From the NCBI GenBank assembly GCA_948735595.1, contig CAPXSA010000012.1, positions 1 through 64,000 on the forward strand: 64,000 nt of DNA. The letters are read 5' to 3'. This DNA is from an uncultured Clostridia bacterium. Lineage in GTDB: Bacteria; Bacillota; Clostridia; TANB77; CAG-508. How positions within the stretch are numbered: the first letter of the stretch is position 1; every line of letters starts with the position of its first letter. The notes beneath the pieces were generated by a model. That model was given only the letters and a program-made list of their open reading frames with translations. It did no database searches and was not told the origin of the DNA. Made by a program: the position numbers and the translations under genes. This document shows, one piece after another, positions 32,758 through 43,096 of the stretch.

Positions 32758-34505
32758 ATGGATTCGGATTTTGAAATCAAAAAATATAAGTTTCATGAAG
32801 AAACATTAAGTGATATTAATGCCAAATATATTAATTGGCCAGTAGTTTACTTAATAAATAGTAATGATAAAATTTATATTGGCGAAACATCTAATATAAA
32901 AAGTAGAATGAAACAACATTTAGATAATCCGGAAAAAAGCCCTTAAAATCAATGAATGTCATATTGGATAAAAAATTCAACAAATCTGCGACATTAGATA
33001 TAGAGCAGAATTTAATTCGTATGTTTTATGCTGATGATAGATTTGATTCTGATAGTGGGATATTAAATAAAAATAATGGACAATCTTCTAAACATAACTA
33101 CTATCAAAGAGAAATGTATTTAAATAAATTAGTGGATATATGGAAAAAACTTCAGCAAAAAAAGTTAGCTAATAACTCTTATAATCATATTATAAATTCT
33201 GATATATATAAGTATTCTCCATTTATTTCGTTAACGAATAAACAAGAAGATATTATGTGTAAAATTATGAATAATATATTGGATTGCTTAGAAGGAAAAA
33301 GTAGTAATGAAACGTCAATTATTACTGGACTAGCAGGAACGGGCAAAACCATTTTAGCAATCAATTTAATCGATAATATAATTAATGCAGATCTTAGCAA
33401 TGTTGACACCTTTGAAGAAGATGAAATAGAAGAGTTATCAGAACTTGATAAAACGATGCATCGACTAAGAAAATATATACTAAGTAATGGGAAAATCAAA
33501 ATAGGTTTTGTCATTCCAATGAAATCATTAAGAGAAACATTAAAAGTTGTGTTTAAAGCAATCAATAAGAAAAGTCTAAAAAATATTATTATTGCTCCAA
33601 GTGATGTTACTAAGGGAAATTATGATGTAATTATATGTGACGAAGTTCATAGATTAGCACAATATAAGAATATTGCCAATATGGGACATTTTAAGAAAAC
33701 CTGTAAAAAACTCGAAATGGATGAAAATACGTCTACCCAACTTGATTGGATAAATCTAAAATCGAAATATAAAATACTATTTTATGATGGAAATCAAACT
33801 ATTAAAGGATCCGATATTCAAGCAGACAAAATGGATAAATTAATAAAGGAAAATAGTGATAAATGCTATTCTTTAACAACGCAATTAAGGTGTAAATCAG
33901 GAGAGTTATTTTTAGAAAATATAGATAAATTATTTAAATGTACATTAAAAGGTAAAATAGAATCTTCTAAAAATTTTAAAATAAAAGTATGCAATAATCT
34001 TAATAAAATGATTGAAAAAATAAAGGAGTTAGACAAAAAATTGGGGCTATGTAGAACTGTTGCAGGATATGACTGGAAGTGGAAATCAAAGGGAAAATCA
34101 AATGAAGAGATAAGAAAAAAGAATTTATATGATTTTGACTTTGAAGGAAAGAAATATATATGGAATCATACAGATAAAGGTTGGATTCTTTCCAATAATG
34201 CAGTAAATGAAATTGGATACGTACATACTGTACAAGGTTATGATTTGAACTATGTTGGGGTAATTATTGGACCAGATTTAAGTTATAATAAAGAAAAAAA
34301 TAAAATTGAAGTTCATATAAATGAATTAAAAGATTCGAATGTAAAAAAAGGAACAGATGAGAAAACTGTTAAACAATATATCATTAACACATATAAAGTA
34401 TTATTAGAGCGACGAATTAAAGGGTGTTATATTTATGCATGTGATGAGAGTATGCAAGAATATTTAAAAGAACATATTGAGGAGGAAGAGGTATCAAAAA
34501 AATAA
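32758..34505 (+). pseudogene. GIY-YIG nuclease fused to DUF2075 ATPase, frameshifted
   Basis: The N-terminal piece (32758-32946) shows the GIY-YIG signature VVYLINSNDKIYIGETSNIKSRMKQHL; the rest (from about 32952) is a DUF2075-type P-loop helicase-like domain with Walker A GLAGTGKTILA and Walker B VIICDEVHRLAQY, plus QLR...and VHTVQGYDLNYVGVIIG. The frame breaks in AAAAAA at 32933-32938; adding one A joins HLDNPEKKPLKSMNVILDKKFNKSATLDIEQ, as expected for the fused family. Whether this is a real mutation or a sequence error is open. Predicted role: nucleic-acid nuclease/translocase in defence. Confidence 0.8.
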
Positions 34506-34622
34506 TGACTAGAGGGCAGGAAGATAGCTATATTTATTGTGTAGATAAACATCTAAAAAGTATTTAAAAAGAAGAATAAATAATCTAATGAAACTAGAAA
34601 CAAAAGATAATAGGGGAAGTAA

Positions 34623-37322
34623 ATGGATATATATAAATATTTAGTAAGGATCAAAGAAGAAGATAAAACAGAAGAAGTTTTAGAGTATAGCGTAGATAAT
34701 GAATATATGTATATTAACTTTAAAAATAGCGAAACAACATATACCTACTTAAAAAAAGATGTTGAGTTTTATAAAGACCCAATACAAATAGACATTCAGA
34801 AATATAAATTAATGATTAATCATGGCTATGTATACAATGCCATAAAAGTAATTAAATTTGAGCAATACTATAGAATCTTTTTCCAAGACGGTACTTCAAC
34901 TGTCATTCAAGAAGATAATTTACAATTAGTAGAAAATGACAATGTACAAGCATTATCGATGGACAAATTTGAATATTACAAAGAAATAGCAAATATAGTT
35001 AGCGTGAAAACAGAAGAAGGAAACTCAATACTTACTAGCGAATATAAAAAGATTAATTTTATATCCAAAAACACAGCCTTATATAAATATTTAAATCCAA
35101 AATTTCAAGATCATAAAGTAGGAATCAATTTTAATAATACTATATTTCCATTTGGAGCAAATAAATCACAGTTTAGAGCAGTGAAATGTGCTATGGCTGG
35201 TCAAATTAGTGTGATAGAAGGCCCTCCCGGTACAGGCAAGACACAAACAATATTAAATATCATAGCTAATGTAATTCGAAATGGACAAACAGTGGCAGTA
35301 GTATCTAATAACAATGCTGCAACGGAGAATGTTTATGAAAAGCTACAAAAATACCATTTAGATTATTTATGTGCAAAATTAGGGAAAAGGGAAAATAAAG
35401 AAGAATTTATTAAAAATCAAACAGGTCAATATCCAAAATTTGAAGAAGAATTGCAAAATGAAGAAGCAATACAAAATGAAGTTATAGCCCTAAATCAAGA
35501 CATAAATAACATATTTGAGATTCAAAATAATATAGCAAAGATAAAAGAAAGATTAAGTGAAATCAAAACACAACATGAATATTTTAATAAACAACAAGGG
35601 GAAAATGAAGTAATAGTGCCCAAGATTAGAGACATTAATAAAGTTACCTCAGACAATATTATAAAATTAAAAGTGGAAATTGAAGAAATATCCCAAATGA
35701 ATTTGTGGCTTAGAATAAAATCGCAATTTTTATATGGAATAGGAAATAGAAAATTTTATAAAAGAACAAAACAAGATATTATTCAAAGTTATAACAGGCT
35801 ATTTTTCATGACAAAGGAAATGGAACTAGAAAAAGAAATCAAGAACAATGAACAAAAGCTAAGGCTATTAGGAAATAACAAGTTAGACTTACTAGTAGAA
35901 AGTTCTATGAAATTATTAAATGAACATTTAAGAAAAAAGTATAGTCAGAAAACGGAGAGAAGAATATATAAAGAATCAGATTTATATAATAGTTCAGCAA
36001 ACTTTAATAGTGAGTATCCTATTGTATTTAGTACAACATATTCCATCAAAAAATGCTTAAATGAAAATTATAAATTTGATTATATAATTATGGATGAAGC
36101 TTCACAAGTAGATTTAATTACAGGTGTTTTGGCATTATCTGTTGCAAAAAATGCAGTGATTGTAGGAGATCTAAAACAATTACCAAATGTTATTACAACA
36201 GAAAATAAAAAATTAATAGAAGAGATTTCAAAAAAGTATCAAATAGAAAGTAATTACGATTATTTAGAACATAGTTTTTTGTCGTCAGTAAGCCAAACTG
36301 TAGTAGATGCGCCTAAGACATTATTACAAGAACATTATAGGTGTCATCCGAAAATTATACAATTTTGCAACAAGAAATTTTATAATGATAAACTCATTAT
36401 CATGACAGAAGACCAAGGGGAAAAAGATGTACTTAGGGCATATGTAACAACAAAAGGCAATCATGCAAGAGGACATGTGAATTACAGGCAAATTGATGTC
36501 ATCGAAAAAGAAATTATATCAGAACTTACAAAAGAAATTGATATCAAGGATATAGGAGTAATTTCCCCATACAGAGATCAAAAAAAGGAGTTAGATAAGA
36601 AGTTTGATGAGCAATTAAAAATTGACACGATTCATAAATTTCAGGGAAGAGAAGAAGAAGCAATTATCATAACAACTGTAGATAATGAAATCGGAGAATT
36701 TGTTGATGACCCTAAAATGTTAAATGTTGCAGTAACGAGAGCGAAGAAATATTTAAGATTAGTGGTATCGGATAATGAAAACAATCAAGGAACTAATATA
36801 GATGATTTGCTAAAATATATACAATATAATAACTTTGAAATAGTACAAAGCAAAATAAAATCTATCTATGATTTACTATATAAAGAAAATAGACAACAGC
36901 GTATGGAATACCTAAAAAATAAAAAAAGGATTTCAGACTATGATTCTGAAAATTTGACTTATCATTTGATAGAGGAAATTTTAAAAGAAAATGAGTGTAA
37001 TAATTTAGATATAGCAGTTCATGTGCCTCTAATAGATGTTATAGAAACAGACCAGTTTTTAAATGAAGAAGAAAAGAAATTTGTTAATAATAAATGGACA
37101 CATATTGACTTTGCTATTTTTAATAAAATGGACAAAAAACTAGTTATTGCAGTAGAAGTCGATGGTTATTATTTTCACAGAGAAGGAACGAAGCAACAAG
37201 AAAGAGACAATATCAAAGGAAAAATTTTGGACAAATATGAAATTCCATTAGTGAGACTTAATACTACAGGAAGTGCAGAAAAGGAAATATTAGAAAAGAA
37301 GATTAAGGAAGTTTTTGGATAA
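34623..37322 (+). CDS. SF1 (UPF1/Dna2-like) helicase with C-terminal DUF2726-like nuclease domain
   Basis: 899 residues. N-terminal beta-rich part (about 1-170), helicase core with Walker A EGPPGTGKTQTI (about 199-210), a coiled insertion (about 260-450), DEAS motif II (about 489-492), GDLKQLPNV, LLQEHYRCHPKII, IHKFQGREEEAIIITT and NVAVTRAKKYL. The C-terminal about 120 residues (HVPLIDVI... HIDFAIFNKMDKKLVIAVEVDGYYFH) fit a DUF2726/Vsr-like PD-(D/E)xK fold, with D and ExD visible. A helicase-nuclease of this form is typical of defence islands. Intact; SprT-like gene follows 18 bases later. Confidence 0.88.
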   Translation: MDIYKYLVRIKEEDKTEEVLEYSVDNEYMYINFKNSETTYTYLKKDVEFYKDPIQIDIQKYKLMINHGYVYNAIKVIKFEQYYRIFFQDGTSTVIQEDNLQLVENDNVQALSMDKFEYYKEIANIVSVKTEEGNSILTSEYKKINFISKNTALYKYLNPKFQDHKVGINFNNTIFPFGANKSQFRAVKCAMAGQISVIEGPPGTGKTQTILNIIANVIRNGQTVAVVSNNNAATENVYEKLQKYHLDYLCAKLGKRENKEEFIKNQTGQYPKFEEELQNEEAIQNEVIALNQDINNIFEIQNNIAKIKERLSEIKTQHEYFNKQQGENEVIVPKIRDINKVTSDNIIKLKVEIEEISQMNLWLRIKSQFLYGIGNRKFYKRTKQDIIQSYNRLFFMTKEMELEKEIKNNEQKLRLLGNNKLDLLVESSMKLLNEHLRKKYSQKTERRIYKESDLYNSSANFNSEYPIVFSTTYSIKKCLNENYKFDYIIMDEASQVDLITGVLALSVAKNAVIVGDLKQLPNVITTENKKLIEEISKKYQIESNYDYLEHSFLSSVSQTVVDAPKTLLQEHYRCHPKIIQFCNKKFYNDKLIIMTEDQGEKDVLRAYVTTKGNHARGHVNYRQIDVIEKEIISELTKEIDIKDIGVISPYRDQKKELDKKFDEQLKIDTIHKFQGREEEAIIITTVDNEIGEFVDDPKMLNVAVTRAKKYLRLVVSDNENNQGTNIDDLLKYIQYNNFEIVQSKIKSIYDLLYKENRQQRMEYLKNKKRISDYDSENLTYHLIEEILKENECNNLDIAVHVPLIDVIETDQFLNEEEKKFVNNKWTHIDFAIFNKMDKKLVIAVEVDGYYFHREGTKQQERDNIKGKILDKYEIPLVRLNTTGSAEKEILEKKIKEVFG

Positions 37323-37340
37323 GAATTAATAGGAGTAGAA

Positions 37341-37934
37341 ATGACACAAAAAGAAGAACAAAAATTAAATAACCTCTATATGCAATGCCTAACAGAACTT
37401 TCATCTATAGGAATTGATATGAGCAATAAAGAGTTGGTTGGAACTGTTGATATAAAGCTAACAACAAGAGCAAGTAAAAGATATGGCTGCTGTAAACAAG
37501 AAAATCCAGATAAAAGTTATAAAATAGTAACTAAAAGAGGACGACAAAGAATAATAAAATATGAAAAGTTTCAAAATCATCATATTGAAATTAGTAATTG
37601 GGTTATGAAATTAAACGATGATATCATCAAAAATACAATTATGCATGAACTAATACACTGCATTCCTTTTTGCAATAATCATGGTAGTGAGTTTAAAAAA
37701 TATGCTAATTATATTAATCAAAGATTGGGATATCACATTACAACAAAAGGAAATATTGAAGAAGACTATAAAGCAAGTAAACTAGATTACCATGAAGAAG
37801 AAAACTATAAATATAAAATTATGTGCAAAAACTGCGGGCAAGTTATTTATCGTAAAAGGTTTAATCCTAATTTAATAAAAAGATATCGTTGTGGAAAATG
37901 CAAAGGAAAGCTAGAATTAGTAGAGATAAAATAG
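37341..37934 (+). CDS. SprT-like zinc metallopeptidase domain protein
   Basis: 197 residues. HExxH motif MHELIHCIPFCNNHGSEF (about 101-118) gives a zinc-protease active site as in SprT/SPRTN; the C-terminal zinc ribbon has CKNCG and CGKCKGK. The N-terminal third is helical. SprT-like enzymes degrade DNA-protein crosslinks in eukaryotes; the bacterial role is unclear. It is the last gene of the helicase operon, so it may act with the helicase-nuclease. Confidence 0.82.
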   Translation: MTQKEEQKLNNLYMQCLTELSSIGIDMSNKELVGTVDIKLTTRASKRYGCCKQENPDKSYKIVTKRGRQRIIKYEKFQNHHIEISNWVMKLNDDIIKNTIMHELIHCIPFCNNHGSEFKKYANYINQRLGYHITTKGNIEEDYKASKLDYHEEENYKYKIMCKNCGQVIYRKRFNPNLIKRYRCGKCKGKLELVEIK

Positions 37935-37992
37935 GATAATAAAACATTAATTCTATGAATTACTAAAAGATTGTAAAATTAAAAAATAGAAC

Positions 37993-38037
37993 AAGAAAAA
38001 TAGCAAGGGTAGAAGAAAAAATGCTCTTGCTATTTTT
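37993..38037 (+). terminator. Intrinsic terminator after the SprT-like gene
   Basis: AAAAATAGCAAG and CTTGCTATTTTT form a 12-bp stem ending in a T-run, 60 bases after the stop codon. It ends the defence island. The rest of 37935-38396 holds no gene. Confidence 0.85.
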
Positions 38038-38269
38038 GAAAAAAATTTGGATAAGAATAAGTTTTGAACAAAATTGGATTAAGGTACTTATTTTATCTAT
38101 TAACATAATTATAGCACTAAAGCAGGGTCGAAGTTTGTAGAAGTTAGTCGATAGCCCCAAAAAAGTAAAAAGTAATATAAAAAAGACTAAAAAAATTGTC
38201 AAAAAAAGTAGAAAATTGACGAAAAAAAACAAGAAAATGCACTAGAACAAATAAAATTCACCTAAACAC

Positions 38270-38298
38270 TTGCAAAAGCAAAAATAATTCGCTACAAT
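38270..38298 (+). promoter_or_regulatory. Promoter of comM
   Basis: TTGCAA (38270-38275), 17 bases, TACAAT (38293-38298), about 100 bases upstream of the start codon. The long leader could hold regulation but no clear structure was seen. Confidence 0.7.
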
Positions 38299-38402
38299 AC
38301 TATTGTTATTTCAAACAAATTTATTTCAAGAAGTTATTTCAAAAATACAAAGTTGTATTCCATAAAAATAATTCTTAGAAAAATCAAAAGGAGAAAATGA
38401 AA

Positions 38403-39938
38403 ATGTTATCCATCACAAAAACTATGACCTTGCACGGTTTACAAGGTTTTTTAATTGACGTGCAAGTAGATGTATCAGCAGGAATGCCAGCATGGGATAT
38501 AGTAGGACTTCCCGACACTAGTGTAAAAGAAGCAAAAGAAAGGGTAAGAACTGCTATTAAGAATTCAGGATATGAATTATTTAGTAGAAAAATTGTGGTC
38601 AATCTGGCTCCAGCAGATATTAAAAAAGAAGGCCCCATTTTCGACTTGCCAATTGCAGTTGGAATATTAATGAGTTTAGACATTATTTATGGCAAAGGCA
38701 ACGAAGATACTTTACTAATAGGTGAACTATCTTTAAATGGAAATTTAAATCCAATTGTAGGAGTTTTACCAATTTGCATTGAAGCCAAGAAGTTAGGAAT
38801 CAAAAGAGTTATCTTACCACAAGCAAATGCAAAAGAGGCATCCATTATAGACGGAATTGAAATACTAGGTGCTTATGATTTAACAGAAGTTGTTAATTAT
38901 TTTAATGGAGATAGCAAAATACAAAGTTATCATACAGATTGGAAAGAATGTTTAGATAATCGACAAGTAGAAGCGTTAGACTTTGCAGATGTCAAAGGGC
39001 AAGAAAATGTCAAAAGAGCAGTAGAAATTGCAGCAGCCGGCCGGCCATAACATACTTATGATAGGAAGTCCTCGGCTCTGGAAAAACAATGCTTGCAAGA
39101 AGAATTCCTTCCATTTTGCCAGATTTAAGCTTTGAAGAGGCTTTAGAAATCACTAAAATTCATAGTATAGCAGGAAATTTAAAGCCAGAAATTCCTATTA
39201 TCACAACTAGGCCATTTCGCTGTCCCCATCACACCATTTCAGCCACCTCATTAGTTGGAGGAGGAAGAATCCCAAAACCAGGAGAAATTAGTTTATCTCA
39301 TTATGGTGTTTTATTCTTAGATGAACTCCCAGAATTTAACCAACATACCTTAGAAGTTTTAAGAGGTCCCTTAGAAGATGGCATTGTAACTATTAGTAGA
39401 GTGAATGCCAGTCTTACTTATCCTTGTGAGTTTATGTTTGTTGCCTCTATGAATCCATGTCCTTGTGGCTATTATGGATCCTCGGATAAAGAATGCTCTT
39501 GTACGCCACAAGCAATTAGCAAATACATGGGAAAAATCAGTCGGCCCACTATTGGACAGAATTGATATTCAAATAGAAGTAAGTCCCATCAAATATGAAA
39601 AATTGGGCAAAGAAGAAAAAACAGAAACCTCACAAGAAATAAAAAAGAGAGTGAACCAAGCAAGAGAGATTCAAAAACAAAGGTATAAAGAAGAAACAAT
39701 TTATTCCAATGCAGCACTAACTCCCAAGCTAATAGAAAAGTATTGTAAATTAGATGCAGAAAGTAAAAAGATATTAGAAATAGCCTTTGAAAAGTTAGGG
39801 CTTAGTGCTAGAGCATATGGAAGAATTTTAAAAGTAGCAAGAACAATTGCAGATTTAGCAGGCTCACAGCAAATTCAAAAAAATTATATTGCAGAAGCCA
39901 TACAATATAGAAGCTTAGACAAGAAATATTTTAAGTAG
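38403..39938 (+). pseudogene. comM: YifB/ComM-family Mg-chelatase-like AAA+ protein, three frameshifts
   Basis: ComM is an AAA+ branch-migration helicase used in natural transformation. The reconstructed protein (about 510 aa) has the usual order: N-terminal Lon-S16-like domain (MLSITKTMTLHGLQGF... EIAAAGGHN), AAA+ Walker A MIGSPGSGKTML, LFLDELPEFN, CPHH, zinc-loop CPCGYYGSSDKECSC, and C-terminal ISGPLLDRIDIQIEV. The frame is broken by one extra C at about 39041, at 39073 and at 39542, each directly before GG; removing the three restores the whole protein. Start ATG 38403, 8 bases after AGGAGA, preferred to 38397. It is followed by dprA and yraN in the common competence order. Confidence 0.9.
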
Positions 39939-39984
39939 TGTCAGATTTAGGACATACCTTTATTAAACATGAAAGGAAGCAAAT

Positions 39985-40830
39985 ATGAAAGAAATTAAAC
40001 GAGAGAATTTAAATTATCCAAAACGACTATTACAAATACAAAATCCACCAGAAAAACTATATGTAGAAGGAAATGAAAGATTACTAAATCAAGATGCTAT
40101 AGCTATTGTAGGCACAAGAAATTATACTAAATATGGAGAAAAATGTGCTAGTAAATTTGCAAGAGAACTATCAAAAAAAGGAATTTGTATTGTAAGTGGT
40201 CTAGCAAGAGGAATTGATTCCATTGCTCATATCAATTCTATGGATGAAGAGGGAAAAACCATAGCAGTATTAGGAAGCGGATTTGACCATATTTATCCAA
40301 AAGAAAATCGATATTTATATCAAAAGATTATAGAAAATGGAGGATGTATTGTTTCAGAATATCCACCAGAAACACCAATAGACAAAGCAAAATTCCCCAA
40401 AAGAAACAGAATCGTTAGTGGTCTAGCTATGGGGGTATTAGTGATAGAAGCAAGATATAGAAGTGGTACATCCATTACAGCTAAACATGCTATTAGTCAG
40501 CACAAAGAAGTTTTTTGTGTGCCACATCCACTAGACATACCAACAGGGTATATACCAAATTTACTCATTCAACAAGGAGCACAGATTGTTACCTCAGGAA
40601 GTGACATTTTACAGTATTACAACGAAGGTGAAGAATATCAAACGCAAGAGGTACAACAAGAATATCAAGAGATTTATAATTTAATTGGTCAACTGCCAAT
40701 TTCATCCAACAATATTGCTAGGATGCTAAATATAGAAATAGCAAAAGTAACAGAAGCCCTATTTATGCTTGAATTAGATGGATTTATCAAACAATTGCCA
40801 GGCAATGTATATATTAGAAATTATAAATAA
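39985..40830 (+). CDS. dprA: DNA-processing protein DprA
   Basis: Loads RecA on incoming single-stranded DNA during transformation. 281 residues with the Rossmann-like core AIVGTRNYTKYGEKCA, IVSGLARGIDSIAH, AVLGSGFDHIYP, FPKRNRIVSGLAMGVLVIEA and GTSITAKHA, and a C-terminal winged-helix domain. It lacks the long N-terminal SAM domain of some homologues. Preceded by GAAAGGAAG, 46 bases after comM. Intact. Confidence 0.93.
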   Translation: MKEIKRENLNYPKRLLQIQNPPEKLYVEGNERLLNQDAIAIVGTRNYTKYGEKCASKFARELSKKGICIVSGLARGIDSIAHINSMDEEGKTIAVLGSGFDHIYPKENRYLYQKIIENGGCIVSEYPPETPIDKAKFPKRNRIVSGLAMGVLVIEARYRSGTSITAKHAISQHKEVFCVPHPLDIPTGYIPNLLIQQGAQIVTSGSDILQYYNEGEEYQTQEVQQEYQEIYNLIGQLPISSNNIARMLNIEIAKVTEALFMLELDGFIKQLPGNVYIRNYK

Positions 40831-40845
40831 AAAGGGAGAAGAGTC

Positions 40846-41199
40846 ATGTATACAAGACACGAATTAGGAAAAGAGGGAGAAGAAGAGGCAACAAAGTATT
40901 TAAAAAGGCAAGGCTATAAAATCATACAAAGAAACTTTGAATGTAAGCAAGGAGAAATTGACATTATTGCAAAAGACAAAAATGAATATGTATTCATTGA
41001 AGTCAAAACACGACAAAATAGGCATTATGGTATGCCATGTGAAGCAGTTGATGCAAGAAAACAAAAGCATATTTGGAATGCCACAAAATATTATTTATAT
41101 ATTCATAAATTAGAAAATCAATATGTTCGATTTGATGTCATAGAAGTATATAAGAAAAAAGGTAGAGTATATGTACATCAAATCAAACAAATTATATAG
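40846..41199 (+). CDS. yraN: YraN/UPF0102-family endonuclease-like protein
   Basis: 117 residues: GKEGEEEATKYLKRQGYKII, GEIDIIAKDKNEYVFIEVKTR (PD-(D/E)xK-like catalytic E..D..ExK), VDARKQKHI, VRFDVIEVY. Family role unclear, often next to dprA and rnhB. Follows dprA by 15 bases with AAGGGAGAAG. Intact. Confidence 0.92.
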   Translation: MYTRHELGKEGEEEATKYLKRQGYKIIQRNFECKQGEIDIIAKDKNEYVFIEVKTRQNRHYGMPCEAVDARKQKHIWNATKYYLYIHKLENQYVRFDVIEVYKKKGRVYVHQIKQII

Positions 41200-41200
41200 C

Positions 41201-41392
41201 TTACTTTTCTTCTTCTGTATCCTCCCTATTAGCCATAGCATATTCAATACAATTTAAAATAAGAGTATTCATAGAAATATTGTGTTTATTAGAATAAAGG
41301 GATATTTCATTATGCAATGTTTCAGGAAGTCTTAAAGTAAACTTTATATCAACATTTTTAAAATTTTCTGGTTTAAATTTTTCTAAACTCAT
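41201..41392 (-). CDS. Ribbon-helix-helix DNA-binding regulator (first copy)
   Basis: 63 residues: KFTLRLPETLHNEISLYSNKHNISMNTLILNCIEYAMA, a ribbon-helix-helix of the HicB/Arc type. A homologue with the same core lies at 57521-57688. The 50 bases upstream contain TGACATTGACATATGACATCACA and the promoter of the divergent operon, so it is probably an autoregulator and repressor of the genes at 41514 and 42246. No toxin partner was seen. Confidence 0.8.
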   Translation of the reverse strand: MSLEKFKPENFKNVDIKFTLRLPETLHNEISLYSNKHNISMNTLILNCIEYAMANREDTEEEK

Positions 41393-41454
41393 ATTATCAC
41401 CTATTTATTATGATAACCAGTTTTGACTTTTATTGACACCGTTAAAAAATGACA

Positions 41455-41483
41455 TTGACATATGACATCACATATGGTAATAT
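41455..41483 (+). promoter_or_regulatory. Promoter/operator of the 41514 operon
   Basis: TTGACA (41455-41460), 17 bases, TAATAT (41478-41483). The spacer contains TGACATCACA, also found at the promoter at 57775, and repeated TGACAT half-sites span the -35 region. Confidence 0.6.
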
Positions 41484-41513
41484 AAATGCAAATAAAATAA
41501 AGGAGGGGAAATA

Positions 41514-42185
41514 ATGGAACAAGAAAAGAAAAAATCAAACACAAAACTAATTGTACTAATTATTATTGCTATAGTAATTGTTTTAGTAATAGGAGGAATT
41601 TTATTTACTAGAGCCGATAAAACTTCAGCACCAGAAATAGTAAATACAAGTGATTCTCAAACAGAGAAAATTACAGATACAAGTACTGAAAACGAAACAG
41701 TTACAAATAGTGAACCAGACACTGAAGTAGAAGAAAAAAAGGAAACCAAAAAGATAAAGAAAGGTCAAAAAATAAAAACAGAAGATTATGAATTTACATT
41801 AGATAAAGTAGAGTTTTCTTATGAAGTACTGCCAGAAAATACAAGCAGTGTTTATAGTAGTTATCCAGCAGATAAGGGGAAAGTATATATTGACATTAAC
41901 GGACGTATCAAAAACTTAATGAAACGTGATATTAGAATATCAGAATTGTTTGAGGCATCGGCAATTTATGATAACAATTATACTTATAATGGATTTGTTA
42001 TTGTAAATGATGACAACCGATTTAATTGGGCATCTTCTTATACCGCAGCTACGCCTCTTGAAACAGTGAGAGTACATGCATTAATTGAATGTCCAAAAGA
42101 AGTTGCTGAAAATAAAAAGAAACCTATTTCTGTATTTTTAGAAGTATCTGATGGAACAATCTACCAATACGATATTAGAAAATAG
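41514..42185 (+). CDS. Membrane-anchored exported protein with DUF4352-like domain
   Basis: 223 residues. A short Lys-rich N-terminus and one membrane segment (about 12-33) are followed by a Ser/Thr/Glu-rich linker (about 40-85) and a beta-rich extracellular domain (KIKTEDYEFTLDKVEFSYEV... VFLEVSDGTIYQYDI), the immunoglobulin-like DUF4352 type. Role unknown, likely surface-exposed. Start supported by AGGAGGGGAA. Confidence 0.7.
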   Translation: MEQEKKKSNTKLIVLIIIAIVIVLVIGGILFTRADKTSAPEIVNTSDSQTEKITDTSTENETVTNSEPDTEVEEKKETKKIKKGQKIKTEDYEFTLDKVEFSYEVLPENTSSVYSSYPADKGKVYIDINGRIKNLMKRDIRISELFEASAIYDNNYTYNGFVIVNDDNRFNWASSYTAATPLETVRVHALIECPKEVAENKKKPISVFLEVSDGTIYQYDIRK

Positions 42186-42245
42186 AAGGAAGAATATGTT
42201 TTGTAGTAAAACCATATAAACATATTAAAAGAGGAGAAGTGAAGA

Positions 42246-42890
42246 ATGAAAAAGTCAAAGATTATAATACCAATTATTATAGCAGTGTTAGCAATAGGAA
42301 TAATAGCAATTGTAGCTATTATGGGAAACAATAAACCACAACAATTGCAAACTGGTGCAAAAGGGGATAATACAAAAACACAGGAACAAGAAGAAAAGAA
42401 AGCAAAAGAAGTTAGTTTAGGAAAGACAATAGAACTTAGTTTTATTAAAATGTCACTGGATAAAATAGAAGTAAAACCAGAATACAAATTTTCATACAAA
42501 GAAAAAACATCATGGGGAAGTACAACACATAGTTCAAGCATTACTTGCAAAAGTGGAATGAAATTAGTATGCTTGAAAGGAAAGCTTACTAATTTAAGTA
42601 AAGAAGGAGTTTATACAAGCAATGATTTTGTAAAAGGTGAGATTGTAATAAATGGAAACAAATATAAAACAAGATTAGAATGTGTAAATGAAAGTAAGGC
42701 AGAGAAATATTATGAACTTGTTGCACAACAATCTTCTAACTACTATTTATATGCAGAAGTGCCAGAGAAAGTAGCAAATGAATTAAAATCTTGCACAGTA
42801 AATTTCGGATTTGTAGAGAATTTAGAAAGTAAATATATTTCAGATTTATCAGAATTAGATTATTTGTATACTTTAACATATAGCAAATAA
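42246..42890 (+). CDS. Membrane-anchored exported protein, related to its upstream neighbour
   Basis: 214 residues with an N-terminal membrane segment (about 5-27), a charged Gln/Lys/Glu linker and a beta-rich domain (SLGKTIELSFIKMSLDKIEV, MKLVCLKGKLTNLSKEGV). Same plan as the protein at 41514, so probably a paralogue. Starts 60 bases downstream with GAGGAGAAGTG; a terminator follows. Confidence 0.7.
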   Translation: MKKSKIIIPIIIAVLAIGIIAIVAIMGNNKPQQLQTGAKGDNTKTQEQEEKKAKEVSLGKTIELSFIKMSLDKIEVKPEYKFSYKEKTSWGSTTHSSSITCKSGMKLVCLKGKLTNLSKEGVYTSNDFVKGEIVINGNKYKTRLECVNESKAEKYYELVAQQSSNYYLYAEVPEKVANELKSCTVNFGFVENLESKYISDLSELDYLYTLTYSK

Positions 42891-42913
42891 TTTAGAGATT
42901 GATAACATAAACC

Positions 42914-42945
42914 AAAAATACCTTATATTTCAATAGGGTATTTTT
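42914..42945 (+). terminator. Terminator after the DUF4352-like pair
   Basis: AAAATACC and GGGTATTTT stem with a T-run, about 25 bases past the stop codon. Confidence 0.7.
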
Positions 42946-43007
42946 CTTTTGAAATAAGAAGATTTAGTAAAAATATAAAAATGATTCGACAGAACAAACT
43001 AAAAATA

Positions 43008-43036
43008 TTGACTAAATAGTAAAAAGATAGTTAAAT
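43008..43036 (+). promoter_or_regulatory. Likely promoter of the cas operon
   Basis: TTGACT (43008-43013), 17 bases, TTAAAT (43031-43036), about 60 bases before cas6, with AAAGGAGG preceding the ATG. The -10 is poor, so the operon may be weakly expressed or controlled. Confidence 0.4.
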
Positions 43037-43096
43037 ATAGGAAGAATAAATAATTTGTAAAAATTAAATATAATTAATAAAGAAAGGAGGAAAAAC

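Noticed and set aside
41201..41392. HicAB-type toxin-antitoxin system
   Set aside because: No HicA-like toxin is encoded next to the RHH gene at either locus.
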